Origin: Jaminaea rosea
Lineage: Eukaryota > Basidiomycota > Exobasidiomycetes > Microstromatales
DNA: 64,000 bases
Reading direction: 5' to 3'
Assembly (NCBI RefSeq): GCF_003144245.1
Contig: NW_020289975.1
Coordinates: 1,507,496-1,571,495, forward strand
Shown: piece after piece, positions 10,297 through 20,486 of the stretch
Numbering within the stretch: position 1 is the first letter of the stretch
How the letters are laid out: each line of letters starts with the position of its first letter
Position numbers and translations under genes: made by a program
Notes under the pieces: generated by a model
The model's input: the letters and a program-made list of their open reading frames with translations, nothing else
The model's database searches: none
Told to the model about the DNA's origin: nothing

Positions 10297-10840
10297 TTAC
10301 GACGATGCTGCGAATGCCGGTCTCGCGGCCGTCACGATCCTCCCCCTGTTTGCCAACGTCTGCCTCCATGCCGCCTCGTTAGCCGGGTTGCCATCCTCTG
10401 TACGGATGACCGAGCCGATGGACAGGAAAAAGCTGTTTGCGCGGGCGAGCAGCAAGAAGAAGTCATCAGTCGACTGATAAGCTGGACTGCTCGGCAGCTA
10501 AGGTCCGTAGACTCACGCAAATGTCGCTCCACTGGTGGCCATGTACTGGCTCAAGGTGGCAAGTGTCCCTCTAGGTCCGGGTCCAGCCCTCATGATCTGT
10601 ACCATGCCACCGATGAAGCCAATGGAAAGACCGACACCTGTGCCCATCATTGCGCCCATTGAGACTGGCAGCGCAGAGAGGAAGGCGAGTAAGGGTCAGG
10701 ACTTGTCGAGTGAGGCGACTGGCGGCGAATGAGCTCGAAGGCTACTCACGCTTCTGCCAAACGGATGGGGCCTGCGGTACGACCTGCACCTGCCCTGATT
10801 GCCCACCAGGGTTGAAGTGCTGAGCTGGCATAGGTGGCAT
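10297..10840 (-). CDS. MGR2: Mitochondrial TIM23-associated protein Mgr2 (ROMO1 family)
   Basis: Three exons read on the minus strand, 10840-10750, 10664-10517 and 10432-10297, give 124 residues. The two predicted membrane helices carry family signatures: the Gly-rich MGAMMGTGVGLSIGF near residue 33, then the hairpin RAGPGPRG and LSQYMATSGATF, then FFLSIGSVIR. Mgr2 seals and couples the TIM23 channel in the mitochondrial inner membrane, and the animal homologue is ROMO1. The short N-terminus (MPPMPAQHFN) is Pro/Gln rich, as usual. The C-terminal tail of about 35 residues after the second helix is polar. The gene ends 120 bp from the SIW14 stop in convergent orientation. Confidence 0.9.
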
Positions 10841-11180
10841 GGCTGGCTGGCTGGCTTTGCTTGGTTGGTGGGTCGAGGCTGGGTCGTGTGAGTAGGTGCT
10901 GGTCGACAAGTAGTGAGCCAGACTTTCCAACTGTCGGTCCGACCGGAGAGGGCGGAGACGACGAGGCAAAGCGGGGTGGAGCCGATGGAGGCGAGTCCAA
11001 AAAGTCAAGGGCATTCATCCATCTCAGACGGCTACCTAAGCTTCTGCGACATCAAATTGAGCATCATCGTCCCACTGTGAGCCGGTTGAGGACTAACACA
11101 GGCCAAGTCGCTTTTGAGGTGTGCTCACCACCCTGCGTTACTCGCTCTTCCCTTCGCACGTCCAGCTTTTGACGACCAGT
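10841..11180. promoter_or_regulatory. Divergent promoter, MGR2 / Cox14-like gene
   Basis: 340 bp between two divergent starts of small mitochondrial-type membrane proteins. Longer frames seen here on the minus strand (to 11018) lie upstream of the MGR2 start and are not needed for the protein. I see no distinct motif. Confidence 0.35.
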
Positions 11181-11547
11181 ATGCCTCCACTGGCCGATAT
11201 CGCCCAAAGAGCCACCGTCACTGGCCTCGCTGGCCTTGGGGTGAGTAAACAGCCAGGCGACGAAGAAAAAGAATGCCCGCTCATCCGCCTGATTATCCAT
11301 TCGCAACTAGATCTGGGGCCTCTGGCTTACAGGCGCCGTATGGAAGAGCAGGAGGGGCGAAGGAGCGGTAAGTGGAGCTCATGGTTGACGCCCAGCGCGG
11401 CGCCTGCGCAGCGTCGAGCTGATCTCAAGGATGTCCCCACTATCCTCACAGTTCCCAAATGAGCCGCCTTCGTCGCTGCCACCTCAAGGCAGCCAAGGCG
11501 GGGCAGACCATCCAATGCACCATGACGGGAAGAAACACGTCGTCTGA
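11181..11547 (+). CDS. Small single-pass membrane protein, Cox14-like
   Basis: Three exons, 11181-11240, 11311-11367 and 11452-11547, give 70 residues. One hydrophobic segment (TVTGLAGLGIWGLWLTGAV) sits between an N-terminal RAT and a basic WKSRRGE stop-transfer patch, and the tail is polar and His/Pro rich. This size and layout resemble the fungal Cox14 family, which helps couple Cox1 synthesis to cytochrome oxidase assembly in the inner membrane. The match rests on layout, so another small mitochondrial membrane protein is possible. All borders have good splice signals and the gene was only visible after splicing. Confidence 0.55.
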
Positions 11548-11836
11548 GGAGATGGTGAACATCGATGACCAGCGAAGGGAAGAGTAGGCAAGTTCGAGGT
11601 AGCAGGAGACGACTCAATTGCAATATATCAGTCACCGCTTCGAACATCGTCAGACATCATTGCGAGGCTTCATCGCTCTACGCCAGGACGAGCGCGTTGA
11701 TGGTCGTGCGTCTCGGCGGGGATTTGTCAGAAGGCCGGCGGAAAGCCGCCTCGAGTCCAAAGAGCCTTCCGCATCTTGTTCCTCATCTCGAATTGCTTTC
11801 CACTCCACCCACTTGCTACCTCACGCCCATCTCATC
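11548..11836. other. Spacer upstream of ferrochelatase
   Basis: 289 bp between two same-strand genes. It should hold the ferrochelatase promoter and leader. The frame of the next gene is open back to 11618 but has no family support there. Confidence 0.35.
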
Positions 11837-13391
11837 ATGACCCTTCTCGCTCGTTCGTCACCACGAGCGGCTCTCGCGGCATCATCGTCATCACTCACAC
11901 GCTCAGCGCTGTCAGCGGCGACAAGAAGAAGTTTGTCATCCAAGGCAGCACCCACTCTCGCACCCGCAGCCACGACCTCGTCGTCGTCGTCGTCGTCATC
12001 ACGCTCAGCCACCGCTTCTTCACCATTAAACGCCCCGACACGCTCTCTTGCCACCCATGCCACCTCTTCTCCGTCTTCTTCAAAGGGTCCCACGGGCGTC
12101 CTCCTGATGAACATGGGCGGCCCAGCCACGCTACCAGAAGTAGGCGACTTCCTCTCGCGCCTCTTCCACGACCGCGATCTCATCCAACTTCCCTGGCAAA
12201 AGCGTCTCGCACCTCTCATTGCCGCTCGTCGCACGCCCAAGATTGTAGAGCAATACCGCAAGATCGGAGGCGGGTCTCCCATCCTGCGATGGTCCCGGCT
12301 GCAGGGAGAGGAGATGTGCAAGCTCCTCGACGAGATCCACCCAGAGACAGCTCCTCACAAGCCGTATGTCGCCTTTCGATATGCTCGCCCGCTGACTGAG
12401 GAAGCGCTCGACGAGATGGCAAGGGATGGTGTGCAGCGAGCCGTCGCCTTTACTCAATACCCCCAGTACTCGTGCAGCACGACGGGAAGCAACCTCAACG
12501 AGCTCTACCGCGAGATCATGCGAAGACAGGAGCGTGGTGCACCAGAGGGCAACATCGAGTGGAGTGTCATTGATCGTTGGCCGACGCATGAGGGCTTGGT
12601 TGAGGCGTTCACTCAGCGAGTCAAGGATGTCCTCAACACGTATGACCCATCTATCCGACCTACTGTCCCCATCATGTTCTCGGCTCACTCTCTCCCTATG
12701 CAGATCGTCTCTGGCCGAGGCGACCCGTATCCGGCTGAAGTCGCGGCTACGGTGAACGCGGTCATGGGCAGACTGGGTTGGTCAAACCCGTACAGGGTCA
12801 CATGGCAGAGTCAGGTTGGACCCTCGGCGTGGCTGGGTCCGCAGACGAGCGATACGGTCAAGGGTTGGGCGAAGCAAGGGTACAAGGACGCCGTCGTCGT
12901 GCCCATCGCCTTCACGCAAGACCACATTGAGACATTGTATGAGTTGGATCTGGAGCTGGCAGAGGAGGCAGAGGAGCACGGCATGAAGCTTAAGAGGGCC
13001 GAGTCTCTCAACGACCACCCACTCTTCATCAAAGCTCTGGCTGACATTGCCGCCGCCCACCTGGACTCGGTATACGGTGGTGGTGTTCACGACAAGACGG
13101 TGAGTAAGGAGCACTCGCGGTACTCCATGTAGCATCTTCTGACCTCCTTGCTCCTTTCCCGCCCTCCCTCCCTTCTTTTGCTCGCACTCACTCCTCCCAC
13201 AGGGCGAAGTCGCACAGACAGCCACGACGGGCCAAGTCTTTGCCTGGAACCAAGGTCGTACCTCTCGCCAGATGCAAATCCGCTGCCCGGGCTGCTCCAA
13301 CGCTGTATGTGGCTCGCAGAAGGCTTTCTTCGGTCAGGGTCAGGTCGGAGTCGGCGAGGACCTGATGAGGGGTATCGGTGGGCAGGAGTGA
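11837..13391 (+). CDS. HEM15: Ferrochelatase, mitochondrial, [2Fe-2S] type
   Basis: Two exons, 11837-13099 and 13203-13391, give 483 residues. Ferrochelatase inserts Fe(II) into protoporphyrin IX, the last step of haem synthesis, on the matrix side of the inner membrane. An N-terminal stretch of about 80 residues rich in Ser, Ala and Arg is a likely presequence. The catalytic core shows GVLLMNMGGP, FTQYPQYSCSTTGS, SAHSLP (the catalytic His) and DHIETLYELD. The last exon encodes CPGCSNAVC with cysteines near residues 449, 452 and 457. Together with the Cys of SCSTTGS (about residue 213), these match the four [2Fe-2S] ligands of animal and fission yeast ferrochelatase. Budding yeast lacks the cluster. 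Confidence 0.95.
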
Positions 13392-13865
13392 GGAGCGATG
13401 CGAATGTGCAAGTCTCTCTAATTCAATTCATCCGGTCACGAGCGGCAAGGGAAGATACTTTTTAGCGCGGTCAGATTGATGATCAGGAAGCTCGATGGTC
13501 TGTGCTCAGCACTTCGTTGCCACGTTGAATGCCTCCCATCGCTATCCCATCACGCCCTGCTGCTTGCTGGCTTCCCTTGGTCAGGGACCCTCCACAGGGG
13601 CTGAAATTGGACTCGTCGAGTCCAACCTCGGACGGTCTCCTGCAACCGACGTCAACGCGCGATTGAGATGCAGCTCGCAGCGAGCCCGAGGGAGGGGCCC
13701 ACAAAGTTCAATCAACCGAGGACGCTGGATCTCCGAGGAATTCATGAATCGAAGTCATCATGCTGCGTTGTCACGCTGCCCTCATTTCCTCCCTCCCTAC
13801 CACATACACACTTCACCTAGCATACACGCCGTCGCAATAGCTCTGCCGCCTGCTTGACGGAGCCG
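13392..13865. other. Intergenic: HEM15 3' end and MscS-channel promoter
   Basis: 474 bp with no gene seen. The stretch just before 13866 is rich in CA and CT. Confidence 0.35.
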
Positions 13866-16802
13866 ATGGCACCTCCTCACCCTCCGACCCAGTATACCTC
13901 TCATCCTCAGCCCCCGATCTCTAACACCAACAGCAACAGCAAAAGCAACACCAACATGGACCTCCGCCGTGGCGCGAGTATCAACTCGTGGGATCAGGGT
14001 ACGCTGCACGGCAACAACATTCCCCTTGACACGCCACCAGTCGAGACTGCCCCACGTCGAGATTGGGACAAGACGCACGCTACCTCTGCAGCAGCGGCCT
14101 ACAACGACCCTTACACGAAGGAGCCCTACTCCCACGAGGCGGACCATCTCTACACCTCAGGGCCATTCGGTCCACGTCACTCGCCCCATCAGGGATCTGG
14201 AAGCTACGAATCGCAACAGCAACCACCGCAGGCAAGAGGGCGACCGATGGCGCCCTACGGCGGGCCAGGCGCCTTTCGTCCCGAGTCTCGATCCGGCTCC
14301 CCCTCGCCAGCTGGAGCTGAGCGTCGAGGCCGAAGTCGCAGTCGCGATGCCTACCCACCAGCTCCCTCGCGCAACCAGCATCATCGTCAAGCTACAGCAG
14401 CCCAACCGCCACGCTCTCGCCGCAACTCCCACGACTGGGGCAAGCTCATGAAAGAGGCTGGCTACATTTACGATCCAAGCAAGGACGGAGGCTCTGGTCA
14501 GGCGTCGGGTGTGGGCTCAGAACGACAAGTCAAGGGTCCTCTCTCCTGGCTACGCTCAGTGATGCATGGCTCTCGTATTCTATCATGGTTCATCTTCATC
14601 GTTCCCGTACTCGCCGTGCTTTGGGTCCCGGGTATCATTGCCTTGGTCTCGTACAACGCAAGGCCCGCGAACAACTTTGCCAACCCAAAGGTCTTCGACA
14701 CAGGCATCTTCTGGTGGAGTGTGTTCCTCAGTGGAGCATGGATGTCTTGGTGGATCTGTCGTGCCTTCTCCGGACTGGGGCCGCGCCTGCTTCAAAAGAT
14801 GCTAGGCTCCGTAGCCGTAGCCACCGAATTAGGAGTTCGCAAGCTCCTCGACTATTTCATTGCTTGCGAAGTCTACGTTGCGCTCTTCCTTTCGACGGTC
14901 GCTGTTTGGGTACTCTGGCTCACCATCATCTGGGACCACTACCAGTCGCCCACCAAGTACACGGTCGGGTCTACGGAGGTCAATCCACTGGCATCCAACG
15001 GCACTACGACGGCGACGGGTAGTACGAACACTTCGGCGTCCAATTCCAACGGCACCGCATCGACGTCGGAACTCTTCGTGACAATCTCGCGCTTTTGGTT
15101 CGGTCTCGTCCTCTGCACAGCACTGCTTTTGGTTGAGAAGATGGCCATTCAAAGCGTCGCATATTCTTTCCACCAAGCGACGTATTCCGATCGCCTCGCC
15201 GCCTCGAAGTTCCAAGTGGCTGTACTGTCCACTCTCTTTCAGAACTCGTCAGCATCGCTTTCACGAAGGGACACGGTGCTCGAGGCAGAAGGCGGCAAGA
15301 AGTCCAAGACGCCCCGCCTGTCCCTCATTCCCTTCGCGTCGGCCTCTCGATTGAAGGGCACCGCAGGCGTGGGGAGGCGGTTCAGAAATGCTACACAGAA
15401 CACTGGCACTGTATTGGGCAATGTGGCCATGGAGCTCAAGGAGCAGAAGTCAGTCCTCTCCCTTAACAATCCGCGCTACATCGTCCTTTCCGCCCTCGAG
15501 TCGGCAAAAGAGACGCGTAAGCTGGCACGCCGTATCTTCTACTCCTTCTCTGAGCGCGATCAGGAAGATCCGAAGGGCGCCCTCGTCATCACACTCAACG
15601 CTCTCCGTCACATCTTCCCAGACGGCAGCACAGCGCAGGCAGCGTTCAGCATTTTTGACAAGGATTCGAATGGCAGCTTGACGCGTGAGGAGCTCGAGGC
15701 CAGCTGTCTCGAGATCATGAGAGACAGAATGGGCCTGGTCAATTCGATGCACGACGTAGACTCTGCGGTCAGCAGTCTGGATAACTTGTTCATGAGCGTC
15801 TACATCCTCATAGCAGCGGTAATCATCGCGGCCATGCTGAGCACCAAGTTCTCGACGCTCGTCACCTCCCTTGGCTCCGTGGTACTCGGTCTCTCCTGGC
15901 TCTTCTCCGCCTCCGCAGCAGAGTCCTTCTCTGCCGTCATCTTTTTAATTGGCAAGCATCCATACGACACTGGAGATCGAGTAGATATCCCCGGCATGGG
16001 CGAGGCGGGCGCTGATGGTCACTTCGAGGTCGTGGAGCTCGGCTTGCTATCTACGGTCTTTCGCTCCTCGGAGGGCAAGTTCGTGCAGGTGTCCAACGCT
16101 CAACTCTCCCAAAAGCCTATCACGAACCATCGTCGCTCTGGCCCGATCGAGGAGCCGTTCAAGCTCGACCTGGCGTACAGCACCACCTTCACCCAACTCG
16201 AGGCCTTGCGCACGCGGATGGTTCACTGGCTAGAGACGGAAGGGCGGGACTTCCGTCCTGGGCTCAACATCTCTATCAGCTCACTGGGAGATCAGAGCAA
16301 GCTACAAGTCTCGACCGGAATCAGGTACAAGAGTAATTGGCAAGATGCCGGGCTGAAGGCTAGGAGGAGGAACAGGTGGGTCTGCGCCCTTCGAGGGTTC
16401 ATGGCTGAGCTTGACATCTTTGGACCTAGTGGAGACCCGAATGCCGCGCCTGAAGTGCAGAGGTGGGCTGCCGTTGAGCCGCCGCCTGCGCCGGAGAAGC
16501 CTAGCAATAAGTCGTCGGGGACCTACGGGGATGGGGTTGAGGGGAGCGGCCCACCAGAGTACAAGCTCATGGACAGCAAGCAGACGGATCAGCCTATCGG
16601 TGGTGAGGTGAGCGGGATGGTCACGCCTGGTGGATTCGGGGCTATGACTGGCGGGGCGAACACGCCGGCGAGGACAGAGAGCCCCACGGGTATGCACGAC
16701 GCTGCTGCGTTCCGTCGTCGAGGCGGGCCTTCGCCTATCTTGCCTTCGCATTACCAGCAGCAGCAACAGCAGCAGGGTGGATACGGTATGGGCGGCAAGT
16801 GA
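13866..16802 (+). CDS. MscS-family mechanosensitive channel with EF-hand
   Basis: A single exon of 978 residues. The frame opens at a TTG at 13854, but the first ATG is 13866. About 200 disordered residues rich in Pro, Ser and Arg are followed by several membrane helices. A canonical EF-hand loop (DKDSNGSLTREE, near residue 596) carries Asp, Asp, Asn, Ser and a final Glu at the calcium positions. The pore helix region (LSWLFSASAAESFSAVIFLI, near 675) and beta domain (KHPYDTGDRVDIPG) follow. This order matches fission yeast Msy1/Msy2 of the endoplasmic reticulum, which control calcium and volume after hypo-osmotic shock. The tail has a glutamine run. Confidence 0.9.
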   Translation: MAPPHPPTQYTSHPQPPISNTNSNSKSNTNMDLRRGASINSWDQGTLHGNNIPLDTPPVETAPRRDWDKTHATSAAAAYNDPYTKEPYSHEADHLYTSGPFGPRHSPHQGSGSYESQQQPPQARGRPMAPYGGPGAFRPESRSGSPSPAGAERRGRSRSRDAYPPAPSRNQHHRQATAAQPPRSRRNSHDWGKLMKEAGYIYDPSKDGGSGQASGVGSERQVKGPLSWLRSVMHGSRILSWFIFIVPVLAVLWVPGIIALVSYNARPANNFANPKVFDTGIFWWSVFLSGAWMSWWICRAFSGLGPRLLQKMLGSVAVATELGVRKLLDYFIACEVYVALFLSTVAVWVLWLTIIWDHYQSPTKYTVGSTEVNPLASNGTTTATGSTNTSASNSNGTASTSELFVTISRFWFGLVLCTALLLVEKMAIQSVAYSFHQATYSDRLAASKFQVAVLSTLFQNSSASLSRRDTVLEAEGGKKSKTPRLSLIPFASASRLKGTAGVGRRFRNATQNTGTVLGNVAMELKEQKSVLSLNNPRYIVLSALESAKETRKLARRIFYSFSERDQEDPKGALVITLNALRHIFPDGSTAQAAFSIFDKDSNGSLTREELEASCLEIMRDRMGLVNSMHDVDSAVSSLDNLFMSVYILIAAVIIAAMLSTKFSTLVTSLGSVVLGLSWLFSASAAESFSAVIFLIGKHPYDTGDRVDIPGMGEAGADGHFEVVELGLLSTVFRSSEGKFVQVSNAQLSQKPITNHRRSGPIEEPFKLDLAYSTTFTQLEALRTRMVHWLETEGRDFRPGLNISISSLGDQSKLQVSTGIRYKSNWQDAGLKARRRNRWVCALRGFMAELDIFGPSGDPNAAPEVQRWAAVEPPPAPEKPSNKSSGTYGDGVEGSGPPEYKLMDSKQTDQPIGGEVSGMVTPGGFGAMTGGANTPARTESPTGMHDAAAFRRRGGPSPILPSHYQQQQQQQGGYGMGGK

Positions 16803-16927
16803 GTGCCCTGGGTCGTTGTGAATGTTCATTCAGCATCATCAGCATACTCTGCTTCTTTCAACTCGAATGGACAGCAATCCAATTCGTCTATGTCGTCCAC
16901 ACTTCTTCATCGCTCCTCGCCCTCCCC

Positions 16928-18582
16928 TCAGAAGATAGGGTAGCCCTTCTCCAATTCCCTGTGACTCCACTCCCTCGCCCCATCCCCATTGAAAGCCCCT
17001 GCCGCCTGTACCCCGCCTTCTTTGCCCGCCTTTGCCAGGTACTTGTACGTCACCAGCCCCTCCAAGCCCACGGGGCCTCTCGCGTGTATGCGACCAGTGG
17101 AGATGCCCACCTCCGTGCCGAAGCCATACCTGAAACCATCGGCGAAGCGCGTCGAGCAGTTGACGAAGACGTTTGCGCTGCTGAGGGAGCGAGTGAAGCG
17201 GTCCGAGGCTGAGGAGGAGGTAGTGAAGATGGCGTCGGTATGGTTTGAGCCTGGCGAGGAGAGGCGCAAGACATGTCAGCGTGGCCCTTTCCTCATGACA
17301 TGGATGGTACTCACCATGCGCGTTGATGTGGTCAATGGCCTCATCGATGCCAGGGACTACCTTGACTGCGAGGTCCAGGTCAAGGAACTCGGTGTCATAG
17401 TCCTCCTCCTTGACGTCCACGATGCTCGACGCCAGCTCGCGGTCCAGCCCTGCCGCCTCGAGTGCCGCCTTGCTCTTCTGATCGCAATGCAACGTCACCT
17501 TCTTCCTCAGCAGCGCCTCGGCCAATTTTGGCCAAAGCTGAGCATCCTTGCCCTTTCCCTCAACCAGCTTCTCGTTGAGCAAGAGCGTCTCCACTGCATT
17601 GCATGCGGCAGTATAGTCGATTTTCGCGTCGACGATGCTTCCCACGGCTGCGGTAGTGTCTGCGTCTTCGTGCACGTAGATGAGACACAGCCCATCGGCG
17701 TGGCCCATCACGGGCATTCGGGCTTCGCGCTGAATGCTTCGCACCAGCTCGTTACTGCCTCGTGGGATCACGAGGTCGATGTAGCTGAGCGGTGACAGAA
17801 TATAGGACGACAATTAGCCTCCGGTCAATACTCAAGCTGGCCCTATGTGGCCCGCACTCACCGATCCTGATGCAGCAGATCCGCGACATCCTCCCTAGTC
17901 TCCACTGTCTGGATAACGTCGGCAGGGAGCTCGGTCTGCGCAAGCGCCTGCGCAACGACCCTACTCATGACCGCTGCAGTCATTTTGCTCTCTTTACCTC
18001 CCTTCAAGATCGCCGCGTTGCCAGACTTGATTGCCAAGCTAGCAATATTGATGATGACCTCTGGCCTAGCCTCAAAGATGCAAAGCAACACGCCGATGGG
18101 GCAGGTGACGCGGTACAGGTCCAGCGCGCCCCTGCTAGCATCAGAGTCGGCCAGGCGCTTGGCATAGGTGCAGACATCGAGTGGTGTGGGGAGAGCGGCT
18201 ACTTCGCTGACACCTTGAAGCATGGAAGCCCACTTGCCTGGCTTGGAGAAGAGGTCGAGACGGGAGACGAGGGAGGTGGATAGCTTGCCTTGTTGGACGA
18301 GGACGTTTGCGGCCTTGAGGGTGGGGTGAAGCAGAGCTGATCAGCACTCGATTTGGGCAGCATATAGTCAGTGATCCTGGCTCTCACCTCCATGTCCTTC
18401 TCGTTTGCCTGCTTGATCTCATCCTTTGCCTCCTCAAGGGCCGCCCGGATCTTCTCGAGTGCCCTAGCTCGTGCAGCATCGGCCTCTTTTCCCCCAGGAA
18501 GTCGCTTCTGTGCCTCTTGGAAGGCCGTCTTTGCTCTGCGAGCGATGTTCTCCGCCGATGAGGACGTTGATGTTGAGGCCAT
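16928..18582 (-). CDS. PRO2: Gamma-glutamyl phosphate reductase
   Basis: Four exons on the minus strand, 18582-18388, 18313-17862, 17784-17315 and 17250-16928, give 479 residues. The enzyme reduces gamma-glutamyl phosphate with NADPH to glutamate semialdehyde, the second step of proline synthesis. Clear blocks include [58 protein letters not shown], the catalytic Cys277 in [12 protein letters not shown], and the closing [21 protein letters not shown]. For the first intron, the acceptor that keeps frame and family spacing is CTCAAG before GCC at 18313. A nearer CAG would shift the frame. It converges on the channel gene with 125 bp between stops. Confidence 0.93.
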
Positions 18583-18797
18583 TGCGAGATATGTGTGACA
18601 GGAAGAAGTGAATGACTCGGACGCGAGGCCGTGGGGTTCACTTTTGAGCCGCCGTGCTTCTGGCCTGAGCGTCAGGGCGGGCCTCGGCGGCTTTCTCACG
18701 AGTGCGGCCCTGTCTGGCGACCCCGCACACGCTCACGCTTCTCCGCTTCTCAATCTTGACTCCTTCAACCTTGCTTTCATTTGTCCATCGCGCAAGC
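18583..18797. promoter_or_regulatory. Divergent promoter, PRO2 / USP-domain gene
   Basis: 215 bp between two divergent ATGs. A pyrimidine-rich run lies on the plus strand before 18798. Confidence 0.4.
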
Positions 18798-20291
18798 ATG
18801 GAAGAAGAACGAACAACCACAACAACATCAGCACCAGCAAGCGACAATGCTTCGACATCTTCACCTACAGAGCACAAGCACCCGCTCCCCTCAATCCTCA
18901 AGTCCTCTGCCCTCTTCCCTCCCTCGTCCTCACGCCCCGGTACGCCAGATACGAGCAGCATACACTTCAGCTCGGGCAATCATCCCGAGCATGTGCCCGT
19001 TGCCAACAGCAGCTCAGATGGTGTAGATGGACAGGGTCACCATAGCGACCCATTCCGCTCCATTCACCCTGCGTCGAGACCTTCCTCGCTGCGAAGGGTC
19101 AGCGATGATTCGTTGAGCATTCTAGGGAGCCAGGGGGCAACGCCTTCACCTGCTCCTTCACCAGCGGCACTAGATGACTCTGCTCATCCTCATGGTATCC
19201 TCAAGCATAAAAGCCAGCCCAACTACGGTGGTAATCCCGGCACAGGGCCAGCATTGTCCAAGAGTCGCACCTCAAGCTCCGGAGGCTTGAGCGCAGATAT
19301 CAAGCCAGGCTATGAACGCAGAGTGGTGAGTACTCGGCACACGACATCGACCCTCGGTCTCGCGATGCTCACTCGAATCTTCACGCAGGGTTTCGACTCA
19401 ATGATAGACGCAGACGAGACGGCTTCAGGCACATTTGGCTTCACCCTTCAAGTCAAATCTCACGGATACCAGCGAACCCGCAACACACGCACATTCATGT
19501 GTGCTGTGGACCGCAACTCGTACAGCGAACGCGCCCTCGAGTGGCTCATGGAGTCCCTCCTAGAGGACAACGACGAGATTGTCACCGTCACTGTACTTGA
19601 AGGGGATCCGGATGAGATCGATCAGGAGCAAGCGCGCGATGCAGCGAGGGAACTCATGTCGGCCATTTTGACGCTCAATGAGGAGGTTAGGGATAGGAAG
19701 ATCAGTATTGTTGTCGAATTTCTGGCGGGAAGGGTCACAAGCACCATTGTGCGATTGATACACATGTACAGGCCGGACAGCTTGACCATCGGGACGAGGG
19801 GGAGGACGCATAATGCGCTGCAGAAGCTGATGGGCGGGGCCATGATCGGAGGGTCGAGCAGAGATATTCTCCTTAGGTCGCCGGTGCCTGGTGAGTTGCT
19901 GAGGATTCAACAGGTTTGATACGCAGGGCTTCGAGCTGACCAGCGTATCGTACTTATCCCGCCAGTTGTGGTCGTCCGCCCAGAAGCAAAGGTAGCCAAG
20001 CACCTACGGGAGCGTCAGGCCGACCCCAAGCGACGGAGCTACCATGCACTCGTATCCAAGGCAGAGGACAGCGAGCTCCCTCTGACGAAGCCCAAGGCAC
20101 GCGTTGCTCACTCCTCGTCGAGCTCGCTCAGTCATCTGCTGCATCATGGCAACGATGGCACTTCCTCGCCCTCGAGCAATAGTAGCGCGACCAGGGCGAA
20201 GGATGATAGCGGTGGTGTGGTCAGCAGCTTGTTCTCGAATCATTCAAGAAATCAGTCGACGGAGACCAAACCGACGACGACGACGACGTGA
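18798..20291 (+). CDS. Universal stress protein (USP) domain protein
   Basis: Three exons, 18798-19325, 19389-19890 and 19966-20291, give 451 residues. About 175 disordered residues rich in Ser and Pro come first. A UspA-type fold follows, from RRVGFDSM through FMCAVDRNSYSERALEWL, VTVTVLEGDPDE and the nucleotide-loop-like IGTRGRTHNALQ, to SPVPVVVVRPEAK. The second intron splits the Val codon of the last strand. The C-terminal 100 residues are low complexity and end in threonines. Fungal proteins of this layout are common but poorly studied. Function beyond a stress-linked, nucleotide-binding-type domain is unknown. The first intron is 63 nt and stop-free, so unspliced message would still read through. 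Confidence 0.87.
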
Positions 20292-20486
20292 TGTAGAGCG
20301 ATGACGGTCCTCGCCTCTGCTGTGTCTTTACTTTACCCCTTTCATCATTCGTTCTTCCGGGTGCCTGCATTTCCCTGTACAATACCATTCACTCTTCACT
20401 GCGATGCCCTCACACTGCGGTTCCTAGTTATGAAGGTATGATTGACGCCGTGCCAGCCATCTTGCGCCTGGGCCAGGCAAACTGCT
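20292..20486. other. Convergent spacer, USP gene / BRD8-like gene
   Basis: 195 bp of 3' flanks. No gene seen. Confidence 0.4.
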
